A stretch of DNA of 64,000 nt from Ignavibacteria bacterium (GTDB lineage: Bacteria > Bacteroidota > Ignavibacteria > Tepidaquicellales > Tepidaquicellaceae). Below are positions 8,404 through 17,360 of the stretch, in pieces (the stretch's first letter is position 1; the number at the start of each line of letters is the position of its first letter). Under the pieces are notes generated by a model that worked only from the letters and a program-made list of their open reading frames with translations, did no database searches and was not told the DNA's origin. The stretch is taken from NCBI GenBank assembly GCA_016704345.1, contig JADJAH010000017.1, positions 124,001 to 188,000 on the forward strand, given 5' to 3'. The position numbers and the translations under genes were made by a program.

Positions 8404-9209
8404 TTCTCTGAACCTCTTCTGTAAAGCATTCCTTCTGATCTTCCTTCCCTTATCAACTTTGCTGCTTCCCTGTAAACAGTCATCGCATCAATCGTATGCA
8501 TTCTGGTTCCTGTTCCGGGGCGGTCTCCTTTGTAAAGTCCATGTGCCCAAAGATACTCTTCCATTGGTTTCACATCCGTTTCAACTTTCATTTCCAGATT
8601 TCGTGCAAACAGGTTGAACTCACGCTCAGATTCTTTGCCTTCCTCATCAATGTAATTTCCTCTGAAAATTTTGTGATATCTGTTAGGAGCATTTTCCATT
8701 TCTTCTATATAGTGATAAAACGTCATGCAGAATTCTCCGGCAACATCAATGGCTGCGATCTTCCCGCCTAACTGCATCAGACGGGCAAAAGGAGAATCAA
8801 TTCCAAATGCGCTATAGTTACAAAGCCCTTTGAATTTATCGGCATGATGTCCCAAAACTGCAAACGAAAATAGAGGATGACCTGTCCGGACTGCATCCTT
8901 GTGAAGCCTTGCAATTTCTGTCAGAACGCCTGTCTCAGATTTGGTATTCTTAATGTCAAATGTTACACCCTTTGTGAAACCGAAATTATATGTGGGAAAA
9001 ATCAGAGTTCCTTTGCTGCCTGCTGCAAGGATCAGAGAGTCTAAAACATCTGAAGGACTTAACTTTGCACCCGACTCTCTGTAATTCTTCAGAAATCCTG
9101 ACAATGAACTATGAACTAGAACTGTATCACCTTCATTGAGTCCGCTTTGATTCCATGACAATGCAAGCTCCTCTGCAACCTTTGTGACGTTAATAACTTC
9201 TGCAGTCAT
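8400..9209 (-). CDS. AAC(3)-family N-acyltransferase
   Basis: A 269-residue member of the antibiotic N-acetyltransferase (AAC(3)) fold. Conserved segments are LVHSSLSGF near 31, GTLIFPTYNF near 67, RTGHPLFSFAVLG (His111, Ser115) and SPFARLMQLGGKIA near 139. In a glycan locus this family is expected to acylate amino sugars with acyl-CoA rather than confer drug resistance. It overlaps the DUF4910 gene by four bases, so the two are probably co-translated and may act on the same amino sugar. Donor and acceptor are unknown. Confidence 0.72.
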   Translation of the reverse strand: MTAEVINVTKVAEELALSWNQSGLNEGDTVLVHSSLSGFLKNYRESGAKLSPSDVLDSLILAAGSKGTLIFPTYNFGFTKGVTFDIKNTKSETGVLTEIARLHKDAVRTGHPLFSFAVLGHHADKFKGLCNYSAFGIDSPFARLMQLGGKIAAIDVAGEFCMTFYHYIEEMENAPNRYHKIFRGNYIDEEGKESEREFNLFARNLEMKVETDVKPMEEYLWAHGLYKGDRPGTGTRMHTIDAMTVYREAAKLIREGRSEGMLYRRGSEN

Positions 9210-9212
9210 GAA

Positions 9213-10409
9213 TCAGATGTTCAGAATTTTCATAATAGTTTCGGCGGCAAATTCTCCCGCGTGTCCCGGATTGTATGAAAGCTTTTTTGCCAGCTCTTTT
9301 CTCTTGTGCGAGAACTCTTCCGGCTTGCTAAGACATCTCTTAACAACGGAAGAAAGCTCATTGATTTCTTCAACCACTATTCCCGTGTGCCTTCCCGCAT
9401 TTGCCTTCGGATCGTTCTTTACAAGTTCTGCGGTAGTCTCTCCAAAACCCGTGTAAACTTTGGACAATGTCTTTTCAAAAAATTCAGGACAATCAATATA
9501 TATAACCGGCTTGTCAAGAATTATAAACTCCAGTGCAACGCTGCTCACGTCTGTAACCATCACATCTGCGGCAGACAGCATCGGGTCAATGTTCATCAGA
9601 GGCACATGCCGGAAATTCTTCTTGCTCTCGAATTCGGAGAGTTCATTTATCCAATCAATGCCGCCGGTGTAGAATAAATAATTCGGCCCATCAGGCGCAC
9701 AGTAACTGATTGGATGCAGTTTCACAATCACGTTTGTTTCCTCATTCTCCAGTAATGTCGATATGATCTTCTTCCCGAAAGTTCTGAGCGATAGACCTTC
9801 ATCCCACGATGGAGCATAAAGAACTGTCTTCTTTAATGGTGATAGCCCAAGATCATTCAGCACTTTGTCTCTGTCATATTCGCCGTTTATCAATGCATCC
9901 GATTTGGAATAGCCAACATCAAACAGTTCGATCTTCATATCTTCCAATCCGTAATTTCTTATTGTGTCTTCTGTCTGTTCTCTGTGCAGTGGACTTGTCA
10001 GAAAGTGAGCATCGAAATTTACGAAATCTCTTTTCTGATACGACTGATACTTCACCGGCTGGTTATGATTGATGTGTATCTTGTATGAAGCAGGGCTCCC
10101 AACCCCGTATATGTGTGCTGATACAAAAACATCTGCATTACCAAGAGATCTGCTCATTGAGACAGGAAACTGTTTGCTCTCACTAATGCCGAATTCATCG
10201 AATGACTTATCACCTGTGTAATGCGTTGCAATGTAATATGAGATCATATCGGTTCTGCTTTTAAGAGCCCTGTAAACAGGAAGAAAATGAGGTATGAATG
10301 AGAGCTCTTCAATATCCAATATTACAACTTTCTTTCCAAAGAGTTTGTCTTTCAGCATCTTCATGCTGATGATTGATTGTTTCAGTTTTTTCTTCTTTGA
10401 TGAAAACAA
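9213..10409 (-). CDS. CDP-glycerol/CDP-alcohol phosphotransferase (TagF-like)
   Basis: A 398-residue protein of the CDP-glycerol glycerophosphotransferase family. The C-terminal GT-B-like half carries VLYAPSWDEG, VKLHPIS and the conserved TDVSSVALEF, followed by DKPVIYID. The family transfers a phospho-alcohol from a CDP-linked donor to an acceptor. It directly follows three phosphonate genes, the first fused to a cytidylyltransferase, so a CMP-hydroxyethylphosphonate donor is the natural inference. The start is TTG (10409-10407), abutting the reductase stop. ATG at codon 17 is a possible alternative because the first residues are only a lysine-rich stretch. Confidence 0.78.
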   Translation of the reverse strand: MFSSKKKKLKQSIISMKMLKDKLFGKKVVILDIEELSFIPHFLPVYRALKSRTDMISYYIATHYTGDKSFDEFGISESKQFPVSMSRSLGNADVFVSAHIYGVGSPASYKIHINHNQPVKYQSYQKRDFVNFDAHFLTSPLHREQTEDTIRNYGLEDMKIELFDVGYSKSDALINGEYDRDKVLNDLGLSPLKKTVLYAPSWDEGLSLRTFGKKIISTLLENEETNVIVKLHPISYCAPDGPNYLFYTGGIDWINELSEFESKKNFRHVPLMNIDPMLSAADVMVTDVSSVALEFIILDKPVIYIDCPEFFEKTLSKVYTGFGETTAELVKNDPKANAGRHTGIVVEEINELSSVVKRCLSKPEEFSHKRKELAKKLSYNPGHAGEFAAETIMKILNI

Positions 10410-11546
10410 TCAATACACATTTTTAAGTATCTCCAGCAGAACTTCCTGCGTGATTTTCCTGGGATTGTTTGAAAGACGTTCAGCGTTGGTGCTCCGTGCT
10501 ATCAGCTCCAGCTTATCAGTAGAATCAATGCCAAGGTCTCTGAGATTAGTCTTTAAACCTGCAGATCTTATCAGAGATTTTATTTTCTCCATGCAGTCAT
10601 TCACATCACTGCTGCCTGTGAGCTTAAAAATTTCTTCTATTGTACACTTCACATGCGCTTCACCCCTGCTGTCGTTGCAGTCAGCTGAATTCACTTCGTA
10701 ATTGAATTTCAGAAATTCTCCGAGCGTGATGCAAACAGCCTGTCCATGAGGAATCCCAAACATCCTTGTCATTGAATATGACACTGCGTGCGGTGCTGTT
10801 GTCTTTGATATGTTGATAGCTTTGCCAGCAATGTTTGATGCAAGTGACATATCCCTTCTGCTTTCAGCTGAACTCATCTTTACTGCTGAAATGAAACTCC
10901 TCATTATCAGTGTCAAAGATTCACGGGAATATTTTCTCGATTCATCGTTAGAGCCGGTGGCCCATGCAGATTCAATTGCCTGACAAAATACGTCTATTCC
11001 CGAAACTGCTGTCTGATAAGGACTCAGGGAATAAGTCAGTTCCGGATCAACTATAGCAACATCGGGAAGTATGGACTCTGCGGCAAGCGAATGTTTCACG
11101 TCACCGGAATACACTACTGCAAAGTGAGTTGCTTCACTTCCAGAACCGGAGGTGGTCGGTATTGCAACAAGCGGCAAACCCTTTCCCTTATTGTTTGAAA
11201 CAGACCGGATACATTCTTCCGGCGTAATTGATTGAGATGAGAAAAAATTTACGGCCTTTGCTGTATCAATGACATTGCCGCCACCCACTGCAACTACCGC
11301 ATCACATTCCGCAAGTCTCAAATCATTCATTCCGGCCTTGATGAATTCCAAATCAGGACACTCACTTATGACCTCATATCTCTTTACGGTCAATTCATTC
11401 AGTAAATCATTCATTGTGGCCTTAGCTCCGCTCTTTTCAAATGAATTTTTTCCCGTGACCAGAAAAATTCTCTTTGCACCCATATCATACAATAGTTGCT
11501 TGAGTTGCGTGATAGAACCTTCTCCGAAAAACTCAGTCTGTTTCAT
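10410..11546 (-). CDS. Iron-dependent alcohol dehydrogenase, phosphonoacetaldehyde reductase type
   Basis: A 378-residue group III metal alcohol dehydrogenase. The NAD-binding GGGNVID is at 88-94 and TTSGSGSEAT at 131-140. Metal-site residues are D185, Q189 (in VFCQAIES, where many relatives have His), H253 and H267 (GIPHGQ). The CQAIES variant is what I recall from phosphonoacetaldehyde reductases, which make 2-hydroxyethylphosphonate. The position supports this, since it overlaps the phosphonopyruvate decarboxylase gene by 14 bases. No AEP transaminase was found next to it, so the alcohol rather than 2-aminoethylphosphonate is the expected product. Confidence 0.82.
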   Translation of the reverse strand: MKQTEFFGEGSITQLKQLLYDMGAKRIFLVTGKNSFEKSGAKATMNDLLNELTVKRYEVISECPDLEFIKAGMNDLRLAECDAVVAVGGGNVIDTAKAVNFFSSQSITPEECIRSVSNNKGKGLPLVAIPTTSGSGSEATHFAVVYSGDVKHSLAAESILPDVAIVDPELTYSLSPYQTAVSGIDVFCQAIESAWATGSNDESRKYSRESLTLIMRSFISAVKMSSAESRRDMSLASNIAGKAINISKTTAPHAVSYSMTRMFGIPHGQAVCITLGEFLKFNYEVNSADCNDSRGEAHVKCTIEEIFKLTGSSDVNDCMEKIKSLIRSAGLKTNLRDLGIDSTDKLELIARSTNAERLSNNPRKITQEVLLEILKNVY

Positions 11547-12669
11547 TTCCCAAAAACTTCATGAAACTCTTCTTGTTCTCTATTGGCGACTTATCGGGCC
11601 TTCCAAGATCTTTCCTGGAATTCTTGCTGACTCGTATCTCCAGAAAAACAGGTCCGGACGATTCTCTGAGAATATCAATCGCTCCAAGTAGTTCTTGTGA
11701 ATTGCCTGCTCTCATGCTCAGCTTGTAGCCGCATGCAGATGCGACTTTCGGAAGATCAATCATGAATCCTGCTGTGGGCTGACCACCTACTGATTCGTGA
11801 GCGCCGTTGTTGAGAATCACATGAACTAAATTTGGCGGAGCAGTTGTACCAATTACAGCCAGCGATCCCATGTGCATGCTAGCAGATCCATCTCCATCAA
11901 GATTAACAACCCGCACATCCGGTTTTGAAAGTGCTATTCCCAAAGCGATCTGACTGCTGTGACCCATCGAACCGACTGTGAGAAAGTCTTTCTCGTGGCC
12001 TTGTGAATTTCTTTTCCTGAATTCAAATACTTCCCGTGAAGCCTTGCCTGTCGTAGAAACCACTATGTCATTCTCACCGAGAGATTGCAGAACAATTTCA
12101 ATTGCATCTTCCCGGCTGAGCTCATAACTGCCTCCTTCAGATTTTCCGGCTGCATATTTTTCGAAGGTTCCTTCGCTTACTACAATTGCATAGGGACAAT
12201 TATTTTCATTCATCGTATTAAGAGCTTTGTCAACTGCTTCCTCTGCATCATGAATTGTATCGCCAAGTATAGCATGATCAATTTCCATCGCTTCAAGCAT
12301 TTTAAGCATGACTCTTCCCTGCTTCACATGCTGCGGCTCATCCTTCTTACCGGGCTCGCCTCTCCATCCTATCAGCAGCAGCAAAGGAATAGAATATACT
12401 TCTTTGTCGGCAAGCGATAGCAAAGGATTCACAGAATTTCCAAGACCTGAATTCTGCATGTACACCATTGCCGGTTTGCCGGTCGCAAGATAATAACCCG
12501 ATGCAAGCGAAACAGCAGCACCTTCATTTGCAGTTATGATGTGATCTTTTGCAGGAACGTTGTCACTCACAAATGAGCAGAACTCTTTCAGCAATGAGTC
12601 TGGCACACCGGTATAGAAATCGATGCCCTTTTTCTTTAGCAAGTTGAAAAAATCCTGCGGACTTATCAC
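11533..12669 (-). CDS. aepY: Phosphonopyruvate decarboxylase
   Basis: A 378-residue thiamine-diphosphate enzyme, the length expected of single-chain phosphonopyruvate decarboxylase. The N-terminal pyrimidine-binding domain has TGVPDSLLKEF near residue 20 and the catalytic Glu in TANEGAAV (E49). The diphosphate motif is GDGS at 259-262, closing with NN at 287-288. It converts phosphonopyruvate to phosphonoacetaldehyde, making the unfavourable PEP mutase step go forward. The start is GTG in a GTGA overlap with the PEP mutase gene, indicating tight translational coupling. Confidence 0.88.
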   Translation of the reverse strand: MISPQDFFNLLKKKGIDFYTGVPDSLLKEFCSFVSDNVPAKDHIITANEGAAVSLASGYYLATGKPAMVYMQNSGLGNSVNPLLSLADKEVYSIPLLLLIGWRGEPGKKDEPQHVKQGRVMLKMLEAMEIDHAILGDTIHDAEEAVDKALNTMNENNCPYAIVVSEGTFEKYAAGKSEGGSYELSREDAIEIVLQSLGENDIVVSTTGKASREVFEFRKRNSQGHEKDFLTVGSMGHSSQIALGIALSKPDVRVVNLDGDGSASMHMGSLAVIGTTAPPNLVHVILNNGAHESVGGQPTAGFMIDLPKVASACGYKLSMRAGNSQELLGAIDILRESSGPVFLEIRVSKNSRKDLGRPDKSPIENKKSFMKFLGNETD

Positions 12670-13967
12670 TGCTTTCCTCCGGGGATCAGAATTAGAATCT
12701 CACTGATCGGCATCATAGATGAATCAGATTCGTAAGACCTGCCGTTCTCAAGTATCTCCTTTGCTGTTTTGATCATGGCAGGGTATGCGCTGCGCAAGAG
12801 TTGATTTGCATAGATCACAATGTTCACACCGATATCAACCAATTCTTTTTCATAAACTGTATTGTAAGTTGACGGAACAACTACAAGTGGAAGATTCGGC
12901 TCTTCAACCCTGAACCTTCTGCAGAATTCAAAAACCTCTGCAGGATCTTTCTCTTTACTGTGTATCATTATACCGTCTGCCCCTGCTGCGGCATAAATCT
13001 TTGCCCTGCTGAGCGCGTCATCAACTCCTTTCTTGAGTATGAGACTCTCAACTCTTGCAATGATCATAAAGTCATTTGTGATCTGCGATTTTTTTCCTAG
13101 AGAAATCTTATGCGCAAAACTTTCCGGAAGGTCCTGCTGTTGCTCTACATCCGTTCCAAAAAGTGAATTCATTTTCAATCCAACTTTGTCTTCTATTATC
13201 ACTGCCGAAACTCCCAACCGCTCCAATGACTTCACCGTAAATGAGAAATGCTCGGCTCTTCCGCCCGTATCTCCATCGTAAATAATAGGCTTTGTCGTAA
13301 CTTCAACTATATCGTTCAATGTCTGAAGACGGGCTGTTACATCAACTGCTTCAATATCCGGTTTTCCTTTTGCCGTCGAATCTGTGAGACTGCTGAGCCA
13401 CATACCGTCGAATTCTCTTGCCTCACTGCCAGACATAACCCGAAGATTTTCCACAATCAGTCCCGTAAGTCCATTGTGAGCTTCCATCATTCGGACGATC
13501 TGCTTTGAATCTATGAGTCTTCTCAGAGTCTTCATCCTGATCTCCGGAGTCGTGCCGATTTCTTTCATACCTTTGTTGAGCAATGTAGATGAGATGCCTT
13601 TTGTGTATTCTATCTCTATCAGTTCACCTCCCCATTCTTTCAATGCTTCAATCACTCTCTCTCTTGTTGCTTTCTGCACTCCTGTTTTCCAGTCATCTCC
13701 ATGCACAACATAGTCAGGTTTCAATGATATTAGATTTGGTACATAGTCCAATGTTTCCTGAGGGACAACTTTTTCAACACCCTTAATATTTTCAACTATA
13801 ATTTTTCTCTGATCATAGTTAAGAAATGGGAGTCGCTTATAGCCGGCAATTGCTTTGTCAGTCAGCAATCCGATGGTTACTTCACCAAGTTTTCTTGCCT
13901 CGGTGATAATATTAAGATGCCCGGGATGTATAAGGTCAGCGCTCATTCCGACGTAAACTTTTTTCAT
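12666..13967 (-). CDS. aepX: Cytidylyltransferase-phosphoenolpyruvate mutase fusion
   Basis: A 433-residue two-domain protein. Residues 1 to about 140 form a glycerol-3-phosphate-cytidylyltransferase-like domain with H14-P-G-H17, the KRLPFLNYDQR segment and GISST at 124-128. Residues about 145-433 form PEP mutase, with MEAHNGL at 161-167, DGDTGG at 231-236 and the PEP mutase/isocitrate lyase family motif EDK(x)5NS at 259-268, followed by ARVES and HSKEKDP. The mutase makes the C-P bond (PEP to phosphonopyruvate). The fused domain probably activates the end-product phosphonate as a CMP ester. The gene starts at ATG in an ATGA overlap with the upstream GT2 gene. Confidence 0.9.
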   Translation of the reverse strand: MKKVYVGMSADLIHPGHLNIITEARKLGEVTIGLLTDKAIAGYKRLPFLNYDQRKIIVENIKGVEKVVPQETLDYVPNLISLKPDYVVHGDDWKTGVQKATRERVIEALKEWGGELIEIEYTKGISSTLLNKGMKEIGTTPEIRMKTLRRLIDSKQIVRMMEAHNGLTGLIVENLRVMSGSEAREFDGMWLSSLTDSTAKGKPDIEAVDVTARLQTLNDIVEVTTKPIIYDGDTGGRAEHFSFTVKSLERLGVSAVIIEDKVGLKMNSLFGTDVEQQQDLPESFAHKISLGKKSQITNDFMIIARVESLILKKGVDDALSRAKIYAAAGADGIMIHSKEKDPAEVFEFCRRFRVEEPNLPLVVVPSTYNTVYEKELVDIGVNIVIYANQLLRSAYPAMIKTAKEILENGRSYESDSSMMPISEILILIPGGKQ

Positions 13968-14977
13968 AATGTCTTCAATTTATTTTTCTTAGGGATTACT
14001 TGCCAGTCGTTCTTCGTCAATGCGTATCTGAAATCTTTGCTTGTCAGAATCTTTATTGTATAGAAGATCTGTGCAGCGTAAAACGCCGTCCTGAATGTCG
14101 CGTATATTGTATCTTTCTTGTTTGAAGCGATTCGGAATCTCAACATCTTCAATCTCCATTTCATTGACTGCTTTGCCGCATAAAACATATTCTTAATTAA
14201 CTTTCTTTTGCCGAGTCTGTCGATTGCATAAATATTATATGGAATGCATATTCCGTTGTTCATAAATCTTCTTTTTATGTCTCCTATGGTTGCATTCTTA
14301 TCGACGATCTGACAGTGATACATTAGCGCTTTCGGCGCCCAGCCGATTTTTAAATTTCTCTTCTTCAATCTCAGCCAAAGCCCCGTCTCGCCGTCACCCA
14401 TGAGCCATTCACCAACCATCTCGGGATTAAAGCCGCCCACTTCTATCAACACTTCTCTTCTAACATGAAGATTACCCGCATTCATATACAGCCCGACTTC
14501 ATATTTTTCCTTGTCCCCATAATCAAGTTTGCCGAGCTGCTCTTCATAATTGCGGACCCAATCCGGAGGGGTCTTGTCCCATTGTATTTCTATCTTTCCT
14601 GCAACTCCAACGATCTCATCTGACATTCTGAATACCTTGGCAACCTGTGCGAGCCAATCCGGGACAAGCAAGCCGTCATCATCGGTGAAAGAAAGTATTT
14701 CGTTCTTTGCCGCAAGAATTCCAATTTGCCTGGCATAGACTTGCCCCGAGCGAGGAACAAAATAATACCTGATGTCTGTATCGGGATGACGCTCTATGAA
14801 TTCGGAAACAACTTCTTCTGTGTCATCAACTGAGTTGTTATTTACAACAAGTACTTCATAATCATCTTTTGGATAATTCTGTTCGCATAGTGTCTCCAGA
14901 CATTTAACAAGTACTTTGGCTCTGTTGAATGTCGTTATGATTACTGAGAATTTCAGATTCCTTACAGTATCCGTCAA
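13964..14977 (-). CDS. GT2 family glycosyltransferase
   Basis: A 337-residue GT-A glycosyltransferase. SVIITTFNRAKVL is at residues 11-23, VVNNNSVDDTE near 45, the metal-binding FTDDDG near 96 and a GDGETGLWLRL acceptor/catalytic motif near 196. A hydrophobic C-terminal stretch (FYAAQIFYTIKIL) may touch the membrane. The start is TTG in a TTGA overlap with the SDR upstream, and its stop overlaps the PEP mutase start. It therefore belongs to the phosphonate transcription unit and may build the acceptor sugar. The sugar used cannot be predicted. Confidence 0.82.
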   Translation of the reverse strand: MTDTVRNLKFSVIITTFNRAKVLVKCLETLCEQNYPKDDYEVLVVNNNSVDDTEEVVSEFIERHPDTDIRYYFVPRSGQVYARQIGILAAKNEILSFTDDDGLLVPDWLAQVAKVFRMSDEIVGVAGKIEIQWDKTPPDWVRNYEEQLGKLDYGDKEKYEVGLYMNAGNLHVRREVLIEVGGFNPEMVGEWLMGDGETGLWLRLKKRNLKIGWAPKALMYHCQIVDKNATIGDIKRRFMNNGICIPYNIYAIDRLGKRKLIKNMFYAAKQSMKWRLKMLRFRIASNKKDTIYATFRTAFYAAQIFYTIKILTSKDFRYALTKNDWQVIPKKNKLKTL

Positions 14978-15660
14978 TAAATTCCGCCGTTTATATCTAG
15001 TGAAGAACCTGTCATATAATCTGCTTCAATAACAAACTTGACGGCATTGTAGATGTTTGCAGGATCGCCGAATTTCCCGGAAGGAATTTTCTGCTTAACT
15101 ATCTTCTGATATTCTTCACTTACTTCATTAATCATTCCAATGTCAAAATATCCGAGGTTGAAATTGTTTACTGTTATTCCTTTCGAGGCATTCTCAACTG
15201 CCATACTCCTCGTCATTCCCCAAAGTCCCGCTTTTGATGCTGCATAAGCGCTTGTTCCCGGTATACCGGTCTCTGCAACTACTGATGCAAAGTTTATGAT
15301 TCTTCCGTAGTTTTGTTCCCGCATTAATGGAAGAAAAGCTCTGATCACATTGAATGTTCCGGTAAGATTTGTATCAATAACATTCTTCCATTCAGTATGT
15401 GAAGCCTTGTGAGCAAAGCTGTTGTAGTTGTTACCAGCACAGTTGATCAGTACAAGTCTTTCGATTTCACCTTTTATTATTTCAGAAATTTTTGAAACCT
15501 CCTCAAAGCTTGTAACATCAAGTCTGAAGAATCTCTTGTCTTTGCCAAGTTCCTGATTCTCGCTATGGTACGTGCCAAAGACCTTTGCATTTTCCGTTGA
15601 GAATTTCTCAAAGAGAAACTTTCCAATTCCTCGTGATGCTCCTGTAATGAATATTGTCAT
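14974..15660 (-). CDS. Short-chain dehydrogenase/reductase, FabG-like
   Basis: A 228-residue classical SDR. The cofactor motif TGASRGIGKF is at residues 6-15, NCAGNN near 74, and the catalytic Ser and YAASK lie in FASVVAETGIPGTSAYAASKAG. The chain ends in a DINGGIY-type C-terminus. It is somewhat shorter than most FabG-like enzymes. It probably reduces a keto group on a sugar, or on an acyl or phosphonate precursor, in the cytoplasm. It overlaps the GT2 gene by four bases, so it is part of the same operon. Confidence 0.8.
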   Translation of the reverse strand: MTIFITGASRGIGKFLFEKFSTENAKVFGTYHSENQELGKDKRFFRLDVTSFEEVSKISEIIKGEIERLVLINCAGNNYNSFAHKASHTEWKNVIDTNLTGTFNVIRAFLPLMREQNYGRIINFASVVAETGIPGTSAYAASKAGLWGMTRSMAVENASKGITVNNFNLGYFDIGMINEVSEEYQKIVKQKIPSGKFGDPANIYNAVKFVIEADYMTGSSLDINGGIY

Positions 15661-15678
15661 CTCATCCTCCGTTAATTT

Positions 15679-17343
15679 TTATGATGCTTTTCTGATCTGT
15701 TCTTTATCTTCGATATGATTCAATACGACAAGGTCTTCAGGCATAATGAAATCCTTGCCGTCAATTATTCTGTCGCAAATGAAATCCATATTTTTGTTTC
15801 GTCCGGGAATCAGCCGGTCTAACTTTCGGAAATTAATGTGAAGATCATCCCCCACATTTGGAAGGAGTGGTACCTGCTTTCTGATGAAATAGGTGTAACC
15901 GTATCTCCAGGCAAGCTCAGATTGCTCTTTGTCAAGTTTGCCGATGCTTAGAACTTCCGAAAGAAGTTTCTTATACTCTTCATCAGTTTTGGGATCAAGA
16001 GTAAAACCTTTTCCCGAGTAATGTGCTTCTCCCGCGAGAATAACCGGTTTCCCCTGCAAAGCAAGTTCGAGTCCGCCTGTACCCATCACCGTCACTCCGC
16101 CTTCCAGCAGACTGTAGAAATCCAGCGGGCTAATGTCATCATCCATCTTCAATACCTTAATATGTGAAGGAAGCTCCGGGAAGTTCTTCTCAATAAATTT
16201 TTGACACCCTGTCAATGGATTATCGTTGATTTCCGAAGGATGAATCTTGATAAGCCACTGGACATCTTTGACATTCCATATTCCTTTTATAGTCTCATAA
16301 AGCCAATCATCGAAACTCTTATGTATCATTGGGAAATAATCTGAAACAGCATCCCAGTTAATGTGAGTCATAACGCCCCACACCGGCTTGTCTTCGCGCA
16401 GTCCATAATGTCTGAAGAAGTGAGAACGGTCACCTTTGTAATTTTTCAGGAGTCCGTGCATATCTCTTGTAACATTATGCATGTATCTCTGATCAAGAAA
16501 ATGCTCTACCCGTGCAATGTTTGTTTCTGTCAGAGGTTGATCTTTAATTTTGTTCCATGATTCACTGGACACACTTAAAAACGTTTCATCAAACTTAGAA
16601 ACTGTTCCAAAGAAAAAGTGTGCCGACAAATAACAGCATATGTATGAAATTACAGGTATTCCGGCATTCAATGCTTCACTCAATGCAGGACCCCAATCAG
16701 CATAGATTCCATGTGACATGTAAATTCTGTCAGGTTTGAATATGTTGATCATATTAAAAGAAGCCGCTGCATTTACAAGCACAGCAAACGCGTATTCTTT
16801 CAACAAGTCTCCGTGACCTTCAAATGAACCGCCTCTTGTATGGCGCATCATTGCTGATTCAAGATGACTGCCTACACCTAATTTGTTGTAAGTAAGCGCT
16901 CTGAAGTTCTCAAGGTTAACTGAATCTGCAATGTCTCTTAGTTGCCTGACTTTTTCGGAAGGGACAAGTTCGCTTATATATGAGTAATCAAGCCCAAGCG
17001 AGTCAAACAGTTGTGAGCTTTGTCTGATACATGACGGGCAATACTTTCCCCAATCCTTCATTTCAACATCCGGGAAATCCACCCTTTTGGCACATGCCTT
17101 ATAAACACCATCGCATAGAACCATTTTAACATTGTGCCCTCTCATTTTCAGCGCCGCAGCTATAACACCTTCCAAATGGCTCTGTATGATCATGCCTCCT
17201 GTAGTCCAGAACAATATTTTCTTTGAATCCTTGTTCCGGCTGATCCCGCCTTTATAGAATTTCCTTGCCTTAACCCTGTGATTTAGTTTCTTTATATAAC
17301 TATATCGCAGGAGTCTGCTTTTGACTCTGTCAGTTATTCCCAA
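15679..17343 (-). CDS. Large capsule-synthesis-like protein, possible glycosyl- or phosphotransferase
   Basis: A 554-residue protein without an obvious named family. It opens with a basic region and then a Rossmann-like strand (KKILFWTTGGMIIQSHLEGV) resembling GT-B capsule proteins. A cluster CPSCIRQ near residue 125 follows. The C-terminal half has IKIHPSE, then MGTGGLELALQGKPVILAG, which parallels the donor-binding region of KpsS/KpsC-type and TagF-like transferases. It is likely a cytoplasmic transferase for the glycan. The start is TTG (17343-17341). Calling it a Kdo transferase would go too far. Confidence 0.55.
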   Translation of the reverse strand: MGITDRVKSRLLRYSYIKKLNHRVKARKFYKGGISRNKDSKKILFWTTGGMIIQSHLEGVIAAALKMRGHNVKMVLCDGVYKACAKRVDFPDVEMKDWGKYCPSCIRQSSQLFDSLGLDYSYISELVPSEKVRQLRDIADSVNLENFRALTYNKLGVGSHLESAMMRHTRGGSFEGHGDLLKEYAFAVLVNAAASFNMINIFKPDRIYMSHGIYADWGPALSEALNAGIPVISYICCYLSAHFFFGTVSKFDETFLSVSSESWNKIKDQPLTETNIARVEHFLDQRYMHNVTRDMHGLLKNYKGDRSHFFRHYGLREDKPVWGVMTHINWDAVSDYFPMIHKSFDDWLYETIKGIWNVKDVQWLIKIHPSEINDNPLTGCQKFIEKNFPELPSHIKVLKMDDDISPLDFYSLLEGGVTVMGTGGLELALQGKPVILAGEAHYSGKGFTLDPKTDEEYKKLLSEVLSIGKLDKEQSELAWRYGYTYFIRKQVPLLPNVGDDLHINFRKLDRLIPGRNKNMDFICDRIIDGKDFIMPEDLVVLNHIEDKEQIRKAS

Positions 17344-17360
17344 GTGAATGTTTGCAGTTT

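Noticed and set aside
8400..9209. AAC(3)-like gene as an aminoglycoside-resistance gene
   Set aside because: It sits inside a glycan operon with tight overlaps and no mobile-element signs; sugar acylation is the better reading.
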